Assembly (NCBI RefSeq): GCF_036010505.1
Contig: NZ_CP108569.1
Span: 2,482,001 to 2,546,000 of the forward strand
Direction of reading: 5' to 3'
Source: Streptomyces sp. NBC_01197
GTDB lineage: Bacteria; Actinomycetota; Actinomycetes; Streptomycetales; Streptomycetaceae
Length of the DNA: 64,000 nucleotides
In this document: one piece after another, positions 50,979 through 60,414 of the stretch
Numbering within the stretch: position 1 is the first letter of the stretch
How the letters are laid out: each line of letters opens with the position of its first letter
Program-made: the position numbers and the translations under genes
The notes under the pieces: model-generated
Database searches by the model: none
What the model was told of the DNA's origin: nothing
What the model saw: the letters and a program-made list of their open reading frames with translations, nothing else

Positions 50979-51031
50979 CACCCACGGCTCCTTCTTTGAC
51001 TGCCGGCGCCCCCCGCACGAAATTCGGAGCC

Positions 51032-51574
51032 ATGACCCCAACGAATACCGAGAGCCCGCTGTTGTTCGATGTCCGGGCGCGCATACAGATCGCCGCGACG
51101 CCAGCCGAGGTGTACGCGGTGGTCAGCGATTTGCCGCGGAGTACCGAGTGGAGCCCGGAGTGCACGGGTGGTGTGTGGGTGTCCGGCCGACCCGCGACGG
51201 TGGGCGCCGTCTTCCGCGGCGAGAACCTGCGTGCCGAGGACGTCGTCGCGTGGGCACCGGTCGTACGCGGCACCTGGCGCACCGAGTCGCAGGTGGTCAC
51301 CGCCGAGCCCGGGCGAGCCTTCCGCTGGGCCATGCGGGACAGCACCGGGACCCCGCAGGACAGCGTCTGGTCGTACGAGATCACGCCGGACGGCGACGGC
51401 TGCGTCCTGGTGCACGGCCTGCGCATGGGCGCCGCGACCGAGGGGATCCGGGGGATCACCGCGGAGATGGACGAGACCACCAGGAAGAAGTTTTTCGCCG
51501 ACTGGACCGGGAAGCTGGCCGGCGACCTTCAGGTCACGCTGCGCCGCATCAAGGCAATCGTCGAGAAGGCGTGA
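51032..51574 (+). CDS. SRPBCC (polyketide-cyclase-like/START-type) protein
   Basis: The 180-aa helix-grip protein begins at residue 8 or so with LLFDVRARIQIAATPAEVYAVVSDLPRSTEWSPECTGG, the usual SRPBCC start. It ends with a long C-terminal helix containing FFADWTGKLAGDLQVTLRRIKAI. Such proteins bind hydrophobic ligands and some catalyse cyclisation or dehydration. It is the first gene of the plus-strand operon that continues with the diazotase-like ligase, FMO, CreE-like and CreD-like genes. Role in the pathway unknown. Confidence 0.85.
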   Translation: MTPTNTESPLLFDVRARIQIAATPAEVYAVVSDLPRSTEWSPECTGGVWVSGRPATVGAVFRGENLRAEDVVAWAPVVRGTWRTESQVVTAEPGRAFRWAMRDSTGTPQDSVWSYEITPDGDGCVLVHGLRMGAATEGIRGITAEMDETTRKKFFADWTGKLAGDLQVTLRRIKAIVEKA

Positions 51575-51593
51575 CCGGGCGGAGGGGCGGAAC

Positions 51594-53162
51594 ATGCTGC
51601 TGCAACGAGTGGGAAATCGCGGAATCCGGCTGGGCACGCTCTTCGACCGGGCGGCCGCCCGCTATCCGGCCAACGTCGTGGCCCTCGACCACGATCTGGA
51701 CCTGGCGCCCGAGCTGGGCCGTCGGCTGACCGTCGCCGAAACAGCGGACATGGTCGACGACTTCGCGTCCCGGCTGTGGGCGGCCGGGGTCCGCACGGGG
51801 GACCGGGTGGTCGTCTACAAGACGAACAGCTTCGACATCACCCTGCTGGCTTGCATGGTGGCCCGGATCGGCGCGGTGCCGGTGCTGCTGTCGCCGAAGC
51901 TCGACGGCGCGACCGTCGCCGAGCTGGTACGCCGGGTCGATCGGCCCTATCTCGTCACGGACCAGGCCAAGTTGGACGGCGAGCTGCCCGCCGCGGTCTT
52001 CGACCACGCGCGCCGGGTGCTGCTCGCCGCGGGCGACCACCCCGACGCGCTGCGGCTGCACGACCTGGCCGGTGCGAAGCGGGTGGCGCCGGTCACCGTG
52101 TCCGCCCACCATCCGACGCTGATCACTCACACGTCCGGCACCACCGGCCTGCCGAAGCTGGCCGTGCACACCGGGTGGACGCTGCAGGCCCGTTACCGGC
52201 CGCAGGCCGCTGCGGTCGCCCCGGTCCGCAAGCGGCGCCCGGTGGCGATGCATGTGTCCTTCGTGCACTCCCGGCTCTTCACCGCGATGGCCATCGCGCT
52301 GCTGCGCGGCTTCCCGCTCGTCCTGCTGGCCGACGACGACCCGCGGCGGACCGCCGACCTGTTCGCACGGCTGCGCCCGGGAGTGGTCGAGGCCCACCCC
52401 AACACGTTCATGCGGTGGGAGGAGTTGGCGGACGACCCGCGGCGGCCGCTGGCGCAGGTGAAGTACTTCAGCAGCACCTTCGACGCCATCCACCCCCGGA
52501 CCGTGCAGCGGATGCTGCGGGCCTCCCGGCACCGGATGCCGCTCTTCGCCCAGCTCTACGGCCAGAGCGAGGCCGGGCCGGTGGTCGGGCGGGTCTTCAC
52601 CCGTCGGCGCGGCAAGGGCGCCGACGGCCGCTGCGTCGGCCACGCGTTCCCCGGCATGACCACGGTCCGGGTGGTCAGCCGGGACGGGCAGCCGGTGTCC
52701 GAGGCGTCCCCCGGATACATCGAGGTCCGCACCAACGGCAGGGTCCTGACGTACCTGGGCGAATCCGAGCGGTACGCCAGGCAGGAGCACGACACCTGGT
52801 GGCGGATGGGCGACGTGGGCTACCGCACCCGGTGGGGCTGTCTGCACCTGCTCGACCGCGAGGTCGATGTCATCCCCGGCTTCGGCAGCACGCTGGCCGC
52901 CGAGGACGCCCTCTTCTCCGCACTGGACGAACTGGTGGAGGTCATCATCGTGCCCGGCCCGGACGGCACGGCGGTCCCGGTGGTGTGCACCCGGGACAAC
53001 AAACCGCTCGACATGCTCGCGTGGGCCCGCGCCACGGCCGGACTGGCCCCGATGGCTGAGCCTGTCCAGTGGTGCCAGGCCGATCTGCCGCAGACCGCCA
53101 CCACCAAGATCAAGCGGCTTGAGCTGGCCGAGGCGCTGAGCAACGGGAACCGGGGCCGATAG
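51594..53162 (+). CDS. AMP-ligase (ANL superfamily), probable ATP-dependent diazotase
   Basis: The 522-aa adenylating enzyme has A3 P-loop THTSGTTGLPK at residues 178-188, A5-like AQLYGQSEAG, A7-like WRMGDVGYRTRWG, and an A10-like catalytic Lys in TATTKIKRLEL. No carrier-protein gene is adjacent. In clusters that make nitrite with CreD/CreE, ligases of this type (CreM in cremeomycin, AvaA6, CmaA6) activate nitrous acid with ATP and diazotise an aromatic amine. The operon context is the same here. An ordinary aryl-CoA ligase is the alternative. ATG 51594 has GGAGG upstream; the FMO follows after 2 bp. Confidence 0.82.
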   Translation: MLLQRVGNRGIRLGTLFDRAAARYPANVVALDHDLDLAPELGRRLTVAETADMVDDFASRLWAAGVRTGDRVVVYKTNSFDITLLACMVARIGAVPVLLSPKLDGATVAELVRRVDRPYLVTDQAKLDGELPAAVFDHARRVLLAAGDHPDALRLHDLAGAKRVAPVTVSAHHPTLITHTSGTTGLPKLAVHTGWTLQARYRPQAAAVAPVRKRRPVAMHVSFVHSRLFTAMAIALLRGFPLVLLADDDPRRTADLFARLRPGVVEAHPNTFMRWEELADDPRRPLAQVKYFSSTFDAIHPRTVQRMLRASRHRMPLFAQLYGQSEAGPVVGRVFTRRRGKGADGRCVGHAFPGMTTVRVVSRDGQPVSEASPGYIEVRTNGRVLTYLGESERYARQEHDTWWRMGDVGYRTRWGCLHLLDREVDVIPGFGSTLAAEDALFSALDELVEVIIVPGPDGTAVPVVCTRDNKPLDMLAWARATAGLAPMAEPVQWCQADLPQTATTKIKRLELAEALSNGNRGR

Positions 53163-53164
53163 CA

Positions 53165-54376
53165 ATGGCGAAGGTAGTCATCGCAGGCGGCGGCATCGGT
53201 GGGCTGGCCGCCGCGCTGAGCGTCGCGCGGCGCGGCCACGACGTGGCGGTGCTCGAACGCGGCGAGCACTTCGCCGAACTCGGCGCCGGGCTCCAGCTGG
53301 CGCCGAACGGGATGCACGCCCTGGCCCGCCTCGGGCTGGGCGCCGAGGTCCGGTCCCACGCGGTGCACGTGGACGAGCTGCGGTTGATGGACGGCGTCAC
53401 CGGTGAGCACGTCACCAGCGTGCCCCTCACCGAGGGATACCGGCAGCGGTTCGACAACCCGTACGTGGTCGTGCACCGCGGCGAGCTCCACGGGCTGCTG
53501 CTCGCGGCCTGCCGTGACGCGGCGCGGATCGAGCTATGCCCGGGCCGGCCGGTCGCCGGGTACGAGCAGGACGGCACATCCGCGACGGCCGTCCTGGAGA
53601 ACGGGGAGCGGATCACCGGTGACGCGCTGATCGGGGCGGACGGCATCCACTCCGCGCTCCGCGGGCAGCTGGTCGGCGACGGTCCGCCCCGTGTCTCCGG
53701 CATCACCGTCTACCGCGCGATCATCCCGATGGACCAGGTGCCGGAGCAGCTGCGGTGGAACGCCGTGACGTGGTGGGCAGGGCCCAGGTGCCACTTCGTG
53801 CACTACGCGATCGCGGGGGGCAAGTACCTCAACCTGGCGGCCAGTTACGACGGTGGCGCCACCCGGGCGCTCGCCGGCGTGCCGGTGGGAGAGCACGTCG
53901 TACATGACCTGTTCATGGTGCTCGACAAGACACCGCGGCAGCTCCTCGCCCTCGGTGAGGAGTGGAAGTCCTGGGTGCTGATCGACCGGGCACCGGTCGA
54001 CGACTGGACCGACGGCCCGGTCGCCCTGCTCGGGGACGCGGCCCATCCGATGCTGCACTACGCGGCCCAGGGCGCCTGCCAGGCACTTGAGGACGCGGTG
54101 GTACTGGGCGACCTGCTGGACGGCGGCGGAGCGGATTTCGCCCGGTGCTTCGCGGAGTACAACCTTCTGCGGCGCGACCGCACCGCCGCGGTGCAGCGGA
54201 TCTCCCGCGCGAGCATCGCGCTGTGGCACCCGGCCGGGGCGGCTGCCACGGCCAGGAACGAGGCGCTGTCCGGGATGTCGCCCACCGACCTGCACGACCG
54301 CCTCGCGTGGATGCACGGCGCACGGGACTTCACCGCAGCCCCGCCCGCCCTCCTTCGCCAGGAGGCGGCCCGGTGA
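53165..54376 (+). CDS. FAD-dependent aromatic monooxygenase (salicylate-hydroxylase-like, group A)
   Basis: The 403-aa flavoprotein has a GGGIGG dinucleotide fold at residues 8-13, the DG motif (GADGIHSAL), and the GD motif with LLGDAAHPMLHYAAQGACQALED. It is closest in pattern to salicylate 1-hydroxylase and 3-hydroxybenzoate 6-hydroxylase. NAD(P)H-dependent hydroxylation of a hydroxybenzoate-type intermediate fits, either decarboxylative or ring hydroxylation. It begins 2 bp after the ligase and its stop overlaps the CreE-like start by 4 nt, so all are made together. Confidence 0.88.
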   Translation: MAKVVIAGGGIGGLAAALSVARRGHDVAVLERGEHFAELGAGLQLAPNGMHALARLGLGAEVRSHAVHVDELRLMDGVTGEHVTSVPLTEGYRQRFDNPYVVVHRGELHGLLLAACRDAARIELCPGRPVAGYEQDGTSATAVLENGERITGDALIGADGIHSALRGQLVGDGPPRVSGITVYRAIIPMDQVPEQLRWNAVTWWAGPRCHFVHYAIAGGKYLNLAASYDGGATRALAGVPVGEHVVHDLFMVLDKTPRQLLALGEEWKSWVLIDRAPVDDWTDGPVALLGDAAHPMLHYAAQGACQALEDAVVLGDLLDGGGADFARCFAEYNLLRRDRTAAVQRISRASIALWHPAGAAATARNEALSGMSPTDLHDRLAWMHGARDFTAAPPALLRQEAAR

Positions 54377-56352
54377 CCGGCCGGCACTTGAAGCTGTGCA
54401 TCATCGGCGCCGGCCCCCGCGGCCTGTCCGTCCTGGAGCGGCTGTGCGCCAACGCCCGGCATGACCCGGGACTCCCCGCCATCACCGTGCACGTCGTCGA
54501 CCCGGAGGCCCCCGGCGCCGGCGCCGTCTGGCGGACCGGGCAGTCCCGGCATCTGCTGGCCAACACCGTGGCCTCACAGATCACCGTCTACACGGACGCC
54601 AGCGTGCGCGCCGCCGGGCCGGTCGAGCCGGGTCCCAGCCTCCACACATGGGCACAGGACGTGGCGATGCTGGGGTCCCCGGCCGACCAAGACGAGGACA
54701 TCCTCGCGGAGGCACGGCAGCTGGGACCCGACTCGTACCCCAGCCGGGCCCTGTACGGGCACTACCTCAGGGACGCCTTCCGCCGGGTGGTCTCCCTCGC
54801 CCCCGGCCATGTGCGCGTCCAGGTACACCGGTCGCGTGCCGTGGCCATGGCCGACACCCACGGCCTGCCCGGCGGCGCGCAGGGGGTCCGGCTGGAGAAC
54901 CGGACCCGGCTCGACGACCTGGACGCCGTGGTGCTGGCCCAGGGCCACCTCCCGGCCCGGCTGACCCCGCGGGAGGAGCGGACGGCCAGCCTGGCCCGCA
55001 TTCATCACCTCACCTATCTGCCGCCCGGCAACCCCGCGGACACCGGCCTGAACGCGGCGGCGCCGGGCCGCCCGGTGCTGCTGCGCGGCCTCGGGCTGAA
55101 CTTCTTCGACTATCTGGCGCTGCTCACCGCCGGCCGCGGCGGCGTCTTCGTCCGCGACGGCGGCCGGCTGCGCTACCGGCCGTCCGGGGAGGAGCCCCGC
55201 CTCTACGCCTTCTCCCGCCGCGGGGTCCCCCACCACGCACGTGGGGAGAACGAGAAGGGCGCGTTCGGCCGGTACCGGTCCAGGCTGCTGACGCCCGGAT
55301 TCCTCAACGGGCTGCGCCGCCGTACCCGCACGGGCGGCCAGGTCCGCTTCGGCACCGACCTGTGGCCGCTGATCTCACGTGAGGTCGAAGCGGTCTACTA
55401 CGGCGCCCTGTTGGCGTCCCGGGGGCGGCAGGCAGAAGGGGACGGCCTCTCGGAGCGGTACGTGGCGCTGCCGGACCCGGTCGAGCGGGCCCGGGTGCTG
55501 GACGCCCACGGCATCGCCCCTGCGGACCGGTGGGACTGGGAGCGGATCGCCCGGCCATGCGCCGGTACGGAGTTCGGCGGGCGTACCGAGTTCCGGAGCT
55601 GGCTGCTGGCGTACCTCGCCCGGGACGTGGCGGAGGCGAAGGCGGGCAACGTCAGCGGGCCGCTGAAGGCTGCCCTGGACGTGCTCCGCGACCTGCGCAA
55701 CGAGATCCGGCTCGCGGTGGACCACGGCGGCCTGGAGGGCGACTCGCACCGGGACGAGCTCGACGGGTGGTACACCCCCCTCAACGCCTTCCTCTCCATC
55801 GGCCCACCGGTGTCGCGCATCGAGGAGATGATCGCCCTCATCGAGGCGGGCGTCCTGGACGTCACCGGGCCCGGCACAGAGGTGCGTATCGACACCGCCG
55901 CACCGGGCTTCGTCGCCAACTCGCCCCTCGCCCCGGGGCCCGCGGTGCGGTCCGGGGTACTCATCGAGGCCCGGCTGCCCGTGCCCGACCTCCGCCGTAC
56001 CGCGGATCCGCTCCTGCTCCATCTGCTGCGCACCGAGCAGTGCGCCGCCTACCGCGTCCCGGACGCCCACGGCGGCAGCCACGAGACCGGTGGGCTCGCC
56101 GTCACCGAGCGCCCCTACCGGCTGCTCGACGCGCGCGGGCAGGCCCACCCGCGCCGCTTCGCCTACGGCGTCCCCACCGAGGCGGTGCACTGGGTCACCG
56201 CGGCCGGTATCCGGCCCGGGGCCGACTCGGTGACGCTCGGCGACGCCGACTCCATCGCCCGAGCCCTGCTCGCCGTACCGCCGGTGGTACGTGAACCGGC
56301 CGCGGTCGGCCAGGTGAGCGACCCGACCGACCTGACGGGAGTACCGATATGA
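54373..56352 (+). CDS. CreE-like FAD-dependent monooxygenase (aspartate to nitrosuccinate)
   Basis: The 659-aa protein begins LKLCIIGAGPRGLSVLERLC, an FAD-binding fold of the FAD/NAD(P)-binding (PF13454-like) type. It has an acidic ribose site (VHVVDPEAPG), GQSRHLLANTVASQIT, and LRGLGLNFFDYLALLTAGRGG in a second dinucleotide half. Length and the pairing with an adenylosuccinate-lyase-like gene match CreE/CreD of cremeomycin. CreE oxidises aspartate to nitrosuccinate, the first step to nitrite. GTG 54373 overlaps the FMO stop (GTGA). The C-terminus TGVPI is part of a tandem repeat that continues into the next gene. Confidence 0.85.
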   Translation: MTGRHLKLCIIGAGPRGLSVLERLCANARHDPGLPAITVHVVDPEAPGAGAVWRTGQSRHLLANTVASQITVYTDASVRAAGPVEPGPSLHTWAQDVAMLGSPADQDEDILAEARQLGPDSYPSRALYGHYLRDAFRRVVSLAPGHVRVQVHRSRAVAMADTHGLPGGAQGVRLENRTRLDDLDAVVLAQGHLPARLTPREERTASLARIHHLTYLPPGNPADTGLNAAAPGRPVLLRGLGLNFFDYLALLTAGRGGVFVRDGGRLRYRPSGEEPRLYAFSRRGVPHHARGENEKGAFGRYRSRLLTPGFLNGLRRRTRTGGQVRFGTDLWPLISREVEAVYYGALLASRGRQAEGDGLSERYVALPDPVERARVLDAHGIAPADRWDWERIARPCAGTEFGGRTEFRSWLLAYLARDVAEAKAGNVSGPLKAALDVLRDLRNEIRLAVDHGGLEGDSHRDELDGWYTPLNAFLSIGPPVSRIEEMIALIEAGVLDVTGPGTEVRIDTAAPGFVANSPLAPGPAVRSGVLIEARLPVPDLRRTADPLLLHLLRTEQCAAYRVPDAHGGSHETGGLAVTERPYRLLDARGQAHPRRFAYGVPTEAVHWVTAAGIRPGADSVTLGDADSIARALLAVPPVVREPAAVGQVSDPTDLTGVPI

Positions 56353-56399
56353 CGGGAGTACCGATACCGGGAGTACCGATAACGGGATTGCCGATATGA
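56335..56399 (+). repeat. Tandem GGGAGTACCGATA-type repeats and coupling mini-ORF
   Basis: Four roughly 15-16-nt units (CGGGAGTACCGATA and variants) bridge the CreE-like stop and the CreD-like start. In frame they form a 16-codon ORF (56349-56399) coding MTGVPIPGVPITGLPI. Its ATG overlaps the upstream stop and its TGA overlaps the downstream ATG, each as ATGA. No Shine-Dalgarno sequence precedes the CreD-like start, so reading through this mini-ORF could couple the two genes. Confidence 0.7.
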
Positions 56400-57793
56400 A
56401 GACGCCGCCGCCCCACTCCGATCCCGATGCCGGCCTGCTCTCCCCCGTGCGGGCCGGCACACCCGTCGAGGCCGCCGTCGGCGACGGGGCGTGGCTCCAG
56501 GCCATGCTCGACGCCGAGGCGGCCCTGGCCCGGGCCCAGGCCCGGCTGGGCACCCTGCCCGCGCCTGCCGCTGCCGCGATCACCGCCGCGGCCCGGGCCG
56601 ACCGTTTCGACCTGCGTCAACTCGCCGTGCAGGCAAGGGAGACAGCCAACCCGGTGGTGGGCCTCGTGAAGGCACTCACCGCGGTCGTCGCCGCCGACGA
56701 TCCCGCCGCCGCCGGGTATGTGCACCTCGGCTCCACCAGCCAGGACGTCTTCGACACCGCCGCCATGCTGGTCGCCGACCGGGCGCTGCGGCTGGTCCGG
56801 CGGGACCTCGGGCGGACTGCGGAGGCACTGGCCCGCCTCGCCGGCCGCCACCGGGACACCGTGATGGCCGGCCGGACCCTGGCCCTGCACGCGGTTCCCA
56901 CCACCTTCGGGCTGAAGGCCGCGGGCTGGCGGAGCCTGGTGCTGGACGCCGCCGAACGGGTGGACCGGGTGCTGCGGGACGGTCTGCCGGTGGCGCTCGG
57001 CGGAGCGGCCGGCACCCTGGCCGGCTACCTCACCCACGCGGGCGCGGAGGGCGCCGCCGATCCCGGCGGGTACGCCGACGCCCTGGCCGACGCGTTCGCC
57101 GATGAGACCGGGCTCGCCCGGCCTCGGCTGCCCTGGCACGCGCTGCGCACCCCGATCGCGGATCTCGCCGCGGCGCTCTCGTTCACCGCCGCCACGCTGG
57201 GCAAGATCGCGCTCGATGTGCAGACCCTCTCCCGCACCGAGATCGCGGAGCTGACCGAACCGGGGGCTCCCGGCCGCGGCGGTTCGTCCGCCATGCCGCA
57301 CAAGCGCAATCCGGTGCTCGCCACACTCATACGGAGCGCGGCGCTCCAGGTCCCGGTGCTGTCGGCCGGGCTGACGCAGTGCCTGTCGGTCGAGGACGAG
57401 CGGTCGGCCGGCGGCTGGCACGCGGAGTGGCAGCTGCTGCGCGAGTGCCTGCGGCTGACCGGCGGATCGGCGCACACCGCGGTGGAACTGGCCGAAGGGC
57501 TGCGGGTGCGGCCGGACCGGATGCGCGGCAATCTCGCCCTCACCGGGGGCCGGGTCGTCTCGGAACGGATCGCCGCCGTGCTTGGCCGCACCCTCGGCAG
57601 GGCCGCCGCACGTGACCTGCTGACCGAGGCCGCCGCAGTCGCCGAACGGTCCGGCCGCCCGCTGTCCGCGGTGCTCGCCGACGCCCCGGAGCTCGTCGGG
57701 CGGCTGACCGCCGGGGAGTTGGAGAGCCTGTGCGACCCGGCCCGCTACACGGGCGCTGCGGGGCCGCTGGTGGATCGGGCGCTGAAGGAGTGA
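56396..57793 (+). CDS. CreD-like nitrosuccinate lyase (fumarase/adenylosuccinate lyase superfamily)
   Basis: The 465-aa lyase carries the superfamily signature GSSAMPHKRNPV at about residues 297-308 and the substrate loop LGSTSQDVFDTA, which places it near 3-carboxymuconate cycloisomerase and adenylosuccinate lyase. Following directly on a CreE-like gene, it most probably cleaves nitrosuccinate to fumarate and nitrite. PcaB-type muconate cycloisomerase is the sequence-level alternative, but no other protocatechuate-pathway gene is present. It is the last gene of the operon; a bidirectional hairpin follows. Confidence 0.85.
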   Translation: MKTPPPHSDPDAGLLSPVRAGTPVEAAVGDGAWLQAMLDAEAALARAQARLGTLPAPAAAAITAAARADRFDLRQLAVQARETANPVVGLVKALTAVVAADDPAAAGYVHLGSTSQDVFDTAAMLVADRALRLVRRDLGRTAEALARLAGRHRDTVMAGRTLALHAVPTTFGLKAAGWRSLVLDAAERVDRVLRDGLPVALGGAAGTLAGYLTHAGAEGAADPGGYADALADAFADETGLARPRLPWHALRTPIADLAAALSFTAATLGKIALDVQTLSRTEIAELTEPGAPGRGGSSAMPHKRNPVLATLIRSAALQVPVLSAGLTQCLSVEDERSAGGWHAEWQLLRECLRLTGGSAHTAVELAEGLRVRPDRMRGNLALTGGRVVSERIAAVLGRTLGRAAARDLLTEAAAVAERSGRPLSAVLADAPELVGRLTAGELESLCDPARYTGAAGPLVDRALKE

Positions 57794-57824
57794 GGTCATG
57801 GCGTCCCGCTGACGCCGCCCCGGC

Positions 57825-57865
57825 AAGGGGGCCCCGGCCCGGCGGTGGCCGGGCGGGGCCCCCTT
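57825..57865. terminator. Bidirectional terminator between convergent operons
   Basis: Long GC hairpin: AAGGGGGCCCCGGCCCGGC (57825-57843) pairs with 57848-57865 with one bulged base and a 4-nt loop. It separates the CreD-like and PhzE-like genes. Confidence 0.85.
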
Positions 57866-57883
57866 CCCCGTCTCCTTCGTACG

Positions 57884-59767
57884 TCACTGGCCCAGGGCTT
57901 CACCGATCCGGTCGGCGGTGATGCGGACGCCGTCGACGGTGAGCACCGACTCCGCGTGGAACTGCACCGAGGCGAACCGGGGCCCGCGCAGCGCGTGCAC
58001 CTCCCCCGTCGCCGGATCGCGGCTGATCTCCACCACGCCGGTCCCCGGGCACTCCATCTTGTCGTCGTCGCTGCGGGCGGCGAAGGAGTTGTAGAAGCCG
58101 ACCCGTTCCGGGCGGCCGAACAGGTCGATCTCCTGCTGGAGGCCCTGGTTCGGCACCTCCTTGCGGATCACATCGAGCCCGAGCCGGGCGCTGAGCACCT
58201 GATGGCTGAGACACACCGCGAGGAACGGCCGTCGCTCCGCCAGCAGCCGGCCGATCGCCTCGCGCAACCGGTCGATCTTGGGGTGTCCGGCTTCCAGTGG
58301 GTCGCCCGGCCCCGGGCCCATGACGACCAGGTCGTATCCGTCGAAGGTGTACGCATCGTCGAACCGTCGTACCGTCACATCGAGCCCCAGTGCGCCGAGT
58401 TGGTGGTACAGCATGGCGGTGAAGGTGTCCTCGGCGTCGACGACCAGCACCCGGCGGCCCCGCATCGCTGGCCAGGGGCTCTTCCGGCGGTCCGCGTGGG
58501 TCAGCCAGAAGTCGGCGATGCCGGTGTTGCGGCGGGCCAGCGCGGCCTGGACGCGCGGGTCGTCGGCGAGGCGCGCGGGCCGGTCAGCCTGCAACGCGGC
58601 GAGCAGCCCCGCGGCCTTGGCCCGCGTCTCGGCGACCTCCGACGCCGGGTCGGAGTGACGGACCAGGGTCGCCCCGACCCCGATCCGGAGCCGGCCGCCC
58701 CGGTCGATGTCGGCGGTGCGGATCAGGATGGCGGAGTCCAGCGTGCGGTCGCCGCCGCTGTCGCGGCCGATGAGCGCGACGGCCCCGCTGTAGTAACCGC
58801 GGCCCGTCGGCTCGTACCGGCTGATGACCCGGCAGGCGTTCTCCAGCGGGCTGCCGGTCACGGTGGGGGCGAACATCGTCTGCCGGAGGATCTCGCGCGG
58901 GTCGCGGGTGGTGCGCCCCTCGATGAAGTACTCGGTGTGCGCCAGCCGGGCCATTTCCTTGAGGTACGGGCCGACGACGCGGCCCCCTCCGTCGCAGATC
59001 CCGGCCATCATCTTGAGCTCCTCGTCGAGGACCATGTAGAGCTCGTCGGTCTCCTTGCGGTCGTCGAGGAAGGACAGCACGTCCGGCAGGTCCGGGCCGC
59101 CCGGCGGGTAGCGGTAGGTGCCGCTGATCGGGTTCATCACGGCGGTGCCGCCGTGCACGCTGATGTGCCGCTCCGGGGTGGCGCCGACGAACGTCCGGTC
59201 GCCGGTGTGCACGATGAACGTCCAGTACGCGCCGCTCTCCTGCTGGAGCAGCCGGCGGAACAGCGACAGGCCGTGCCGGGGTGTGTAGTCCGTGATCTCC
59301 GCTATGTAGGAGCGCTTGAGGACGAAGTTGCCGCCCTCGCCCCGGCCGATCTCCTCGGCGACGACCGTCCGCACCAGGTCGGCGTAGGCGTCGTCGGAGA
59401 TGTCGAAGTGCTGGCCGGAGAGCCGGGTCGGCAGGTCGGGCAGCTGGGCCAGTGCCTCGTGGCGGTCCACCGCGGCCTGCGCGGTGACGGTCATCGCGAG
59501 CAGCGGCTCGCCGTCGTCGGTGCAGGCGAAGCCCCGCTCGGCGAGCTGCCGGAACGGCATCATCACCAGCACGGCGTCCCCCGGGCCCCCGGCCCGCCCG
59601 GGCAGCGGGATGTCGGCCAGGGCGGCCACCTCGGACACGTCGCCGACGAGGATGTCCAGGACCGTCCCGTCGGTCCGCTCCGGGCGGTGGATCAGCGCGA
59701 ACGCCGGTGGCCGCGGCGACAGGACGAGGTCGAGCAGGTCCTGCGCGGCGGGTGTGGTGTCGGTCAT
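57884..59767 (-). CDS. PhzE-like 2-amino-2-desoxyisochorismate (ADIC) synthase
   Basis: This 627-aa fusion has an N-terminal chorismate-utilising domain (about residues 110-400) with [25 protein letters not shown], and the [14 protein letters not shown] and [10 protein letters not shown] segments. The C-terminal class I glutamine amidotransferase (about 430-627) has nucleophile Cys in AVCLSHQV and His/Glu in FHAES. PhzE-type enzymes convert chorismate plus glutamine nitrogen to ADIC and do not release pyruvate. ATG 59767 overlaps the PhzD-like stop (ATGA). It is the last gene of the four-gene minus-strand operon. Confidence 0.92.
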   Translation of the reverse strand: MTDTTPAAQDLLDLVLSPRPPAFALIHRPERTDGTVLDILVGDVSEVAALADIPLPGRAGGPGDAVLVMMPFRQLAERGFACTDDGEPLLAMTVTAQAAVDRHEALAQLPDLPTRLSGQHFDISDDAYADLVRTVVAEEIGRGEGGNFVLKRSYIAEITDYTPRHGLSLFRRLLQQESGAYWTFIVHTGDRTFVGATPERHISVHGGTAVMNPISGTYRYPPGGPDLPDVLSFLDDRKETDELYMVLDEELKMMAGICDGGGRVVGPYLKEMARLAHTEYFIEGRTTRDPREILRQTMFAPTVTGSPLENACRVISRYEPTGRGYYSGAVALIGRDSGGDRTLDSAILIRTADIDRGGRLRIGVGATLVRHSDPASEVAETRAKAAGLLAALQADRPARLADDPRVQAALARRNTGIADFWLTHADRRKSPWPAMRGRRVLVVDAEDTFTAMLYHQLGALGLDVTVRRFDDAYTFDGYDLVVMGPGPGDPLEAGHPKIDRLREAIGRLLAERRPFLAVCLSHQVLSARLGLDVIRKEVPNQGLQQEIDLFGRPERVGFYNSFAARSDDDKMECPGTGVVEISRDPATGEVHALRGPRFASVQFHAESVLTVDGVRITADRIGEALGQ

Positions 59768-60387
59768 GCGCAGAACTCCTTGACCGTGGTGACCACCGCG
59801 CAGCGCTGGGCGGCGTAACTGAGGGTCATCCGGTGGTGGTCCGCGGAGAAGTCCCCGATCGCGTCGGCGACGAGGAACGTCTCGATGTCGTGGGTGAACG
59901 CCTCGACCGCGGTCATCAGCACCCCGACGTGTCCGTACACACCGCAGATGACGAGCTGGTCGCGGCCGTGCCGCGCCATGCGCTCGCGCAGGTCCGACCG
60001 GAAGAAGGCGCTGTAGCGCCACTTGGTGAACTGCCAGTCGTCCGGGCCCGCCGCCAGTTCGTCGACGATCCGGCGGTCGGCGGGGTCGACCTGCATACCG
60101 GGTCCCCAGAAGTCCTTGAGCAGACCGCGGTCGTCGTCGGTCATCCCGCCCGGCTGGGCGGTGTAGGCGACCGGGATGCCGAGGCTCGCGCAGTGCTCCC
60201 GGAGCTGCGCCGTGTTGCGCACCAGTTGTTTGCGGACGGTGTCCGGGAACGGGCGCAGGAAGTAGCGCTGCATGTCGTGGATGAGCAGTACCGCCCGGTC
60301 CGGGTCGGCCTCCCACCCGGCGACGTTCTCGGGCAGGTCGCCCGCGGCCGGCATCGGGTAGGGCTCAATGGGGGGTATTCCTGCCAT
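59764..60387 (-). CDS. PhzD-like isochorismatase (ADIC to DHHA)
   Basis: The 207-aa hydrolase is of PhzD size, beginning [13 protein letters not shown]. Catalytic Asp is in [14 protein letters not shown], Lys in [11 protein letters not shown], and the substrate-binding Tyr in [17 protein letters not shown], followed by [25 protein letters not shown]. This conserves the PhzD pattern, including the absence of a nucleophilic Cys. It should hydrolyse ADIC to trans-2,3-dihydro-3-hydroxyanthranilate and pyruvate. ATG 60387 has AAGGAG 6 nt upstream; 27 bp follow the dehydrogenase gene. Confidence 0.94.
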   Translation of the reverse strand: MAGIPPIEPYPMPAAGDLPENVAGWEADPDRAVLLIHDMQRYFLRPFPDTVRKQLVRNTAQLREHCASLGIPVAYTAQPGGMTDDDRGLLKDFWGPGMQVDPADRRIVDELAAGPDDWQFTKWRYSAFFRSDLRERMARHGRDQLVICGVYGHVGVLMTAVEAFTHDIETFLVADAIGDFSADHHRMTLSYAAQRCAVVTTVKEFCA

Positions 60388-60414
60388 GACCATCTCCTTC
60401 ACGCCCAAGGTTCC

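Noticed and set aside
49340..51637. A 765-residue minus-strand open frame over the DHA2 exporter
   Set aside because: It is a GC-rich shadow frame, full of Arg/Gly/Pro, with no domain; the exporter frame has clear membrane helices and motifs.
56396..57793. 3-Carboxymuconate cycloisomerase (PcaB) of aromatic catabolism
   Set aside because: The fold and signature fit, but no other protocatechuate-pathway gene is nearby and the gene follows directly on a CreE-like gene.
57884..60316. An 810-residue reading of the PhzE-like gene
   Set aside because: The extra N-terminus is the wrong frame of the PhzD-like gene; the true start overlaps the PhzD-like stop at 59767.
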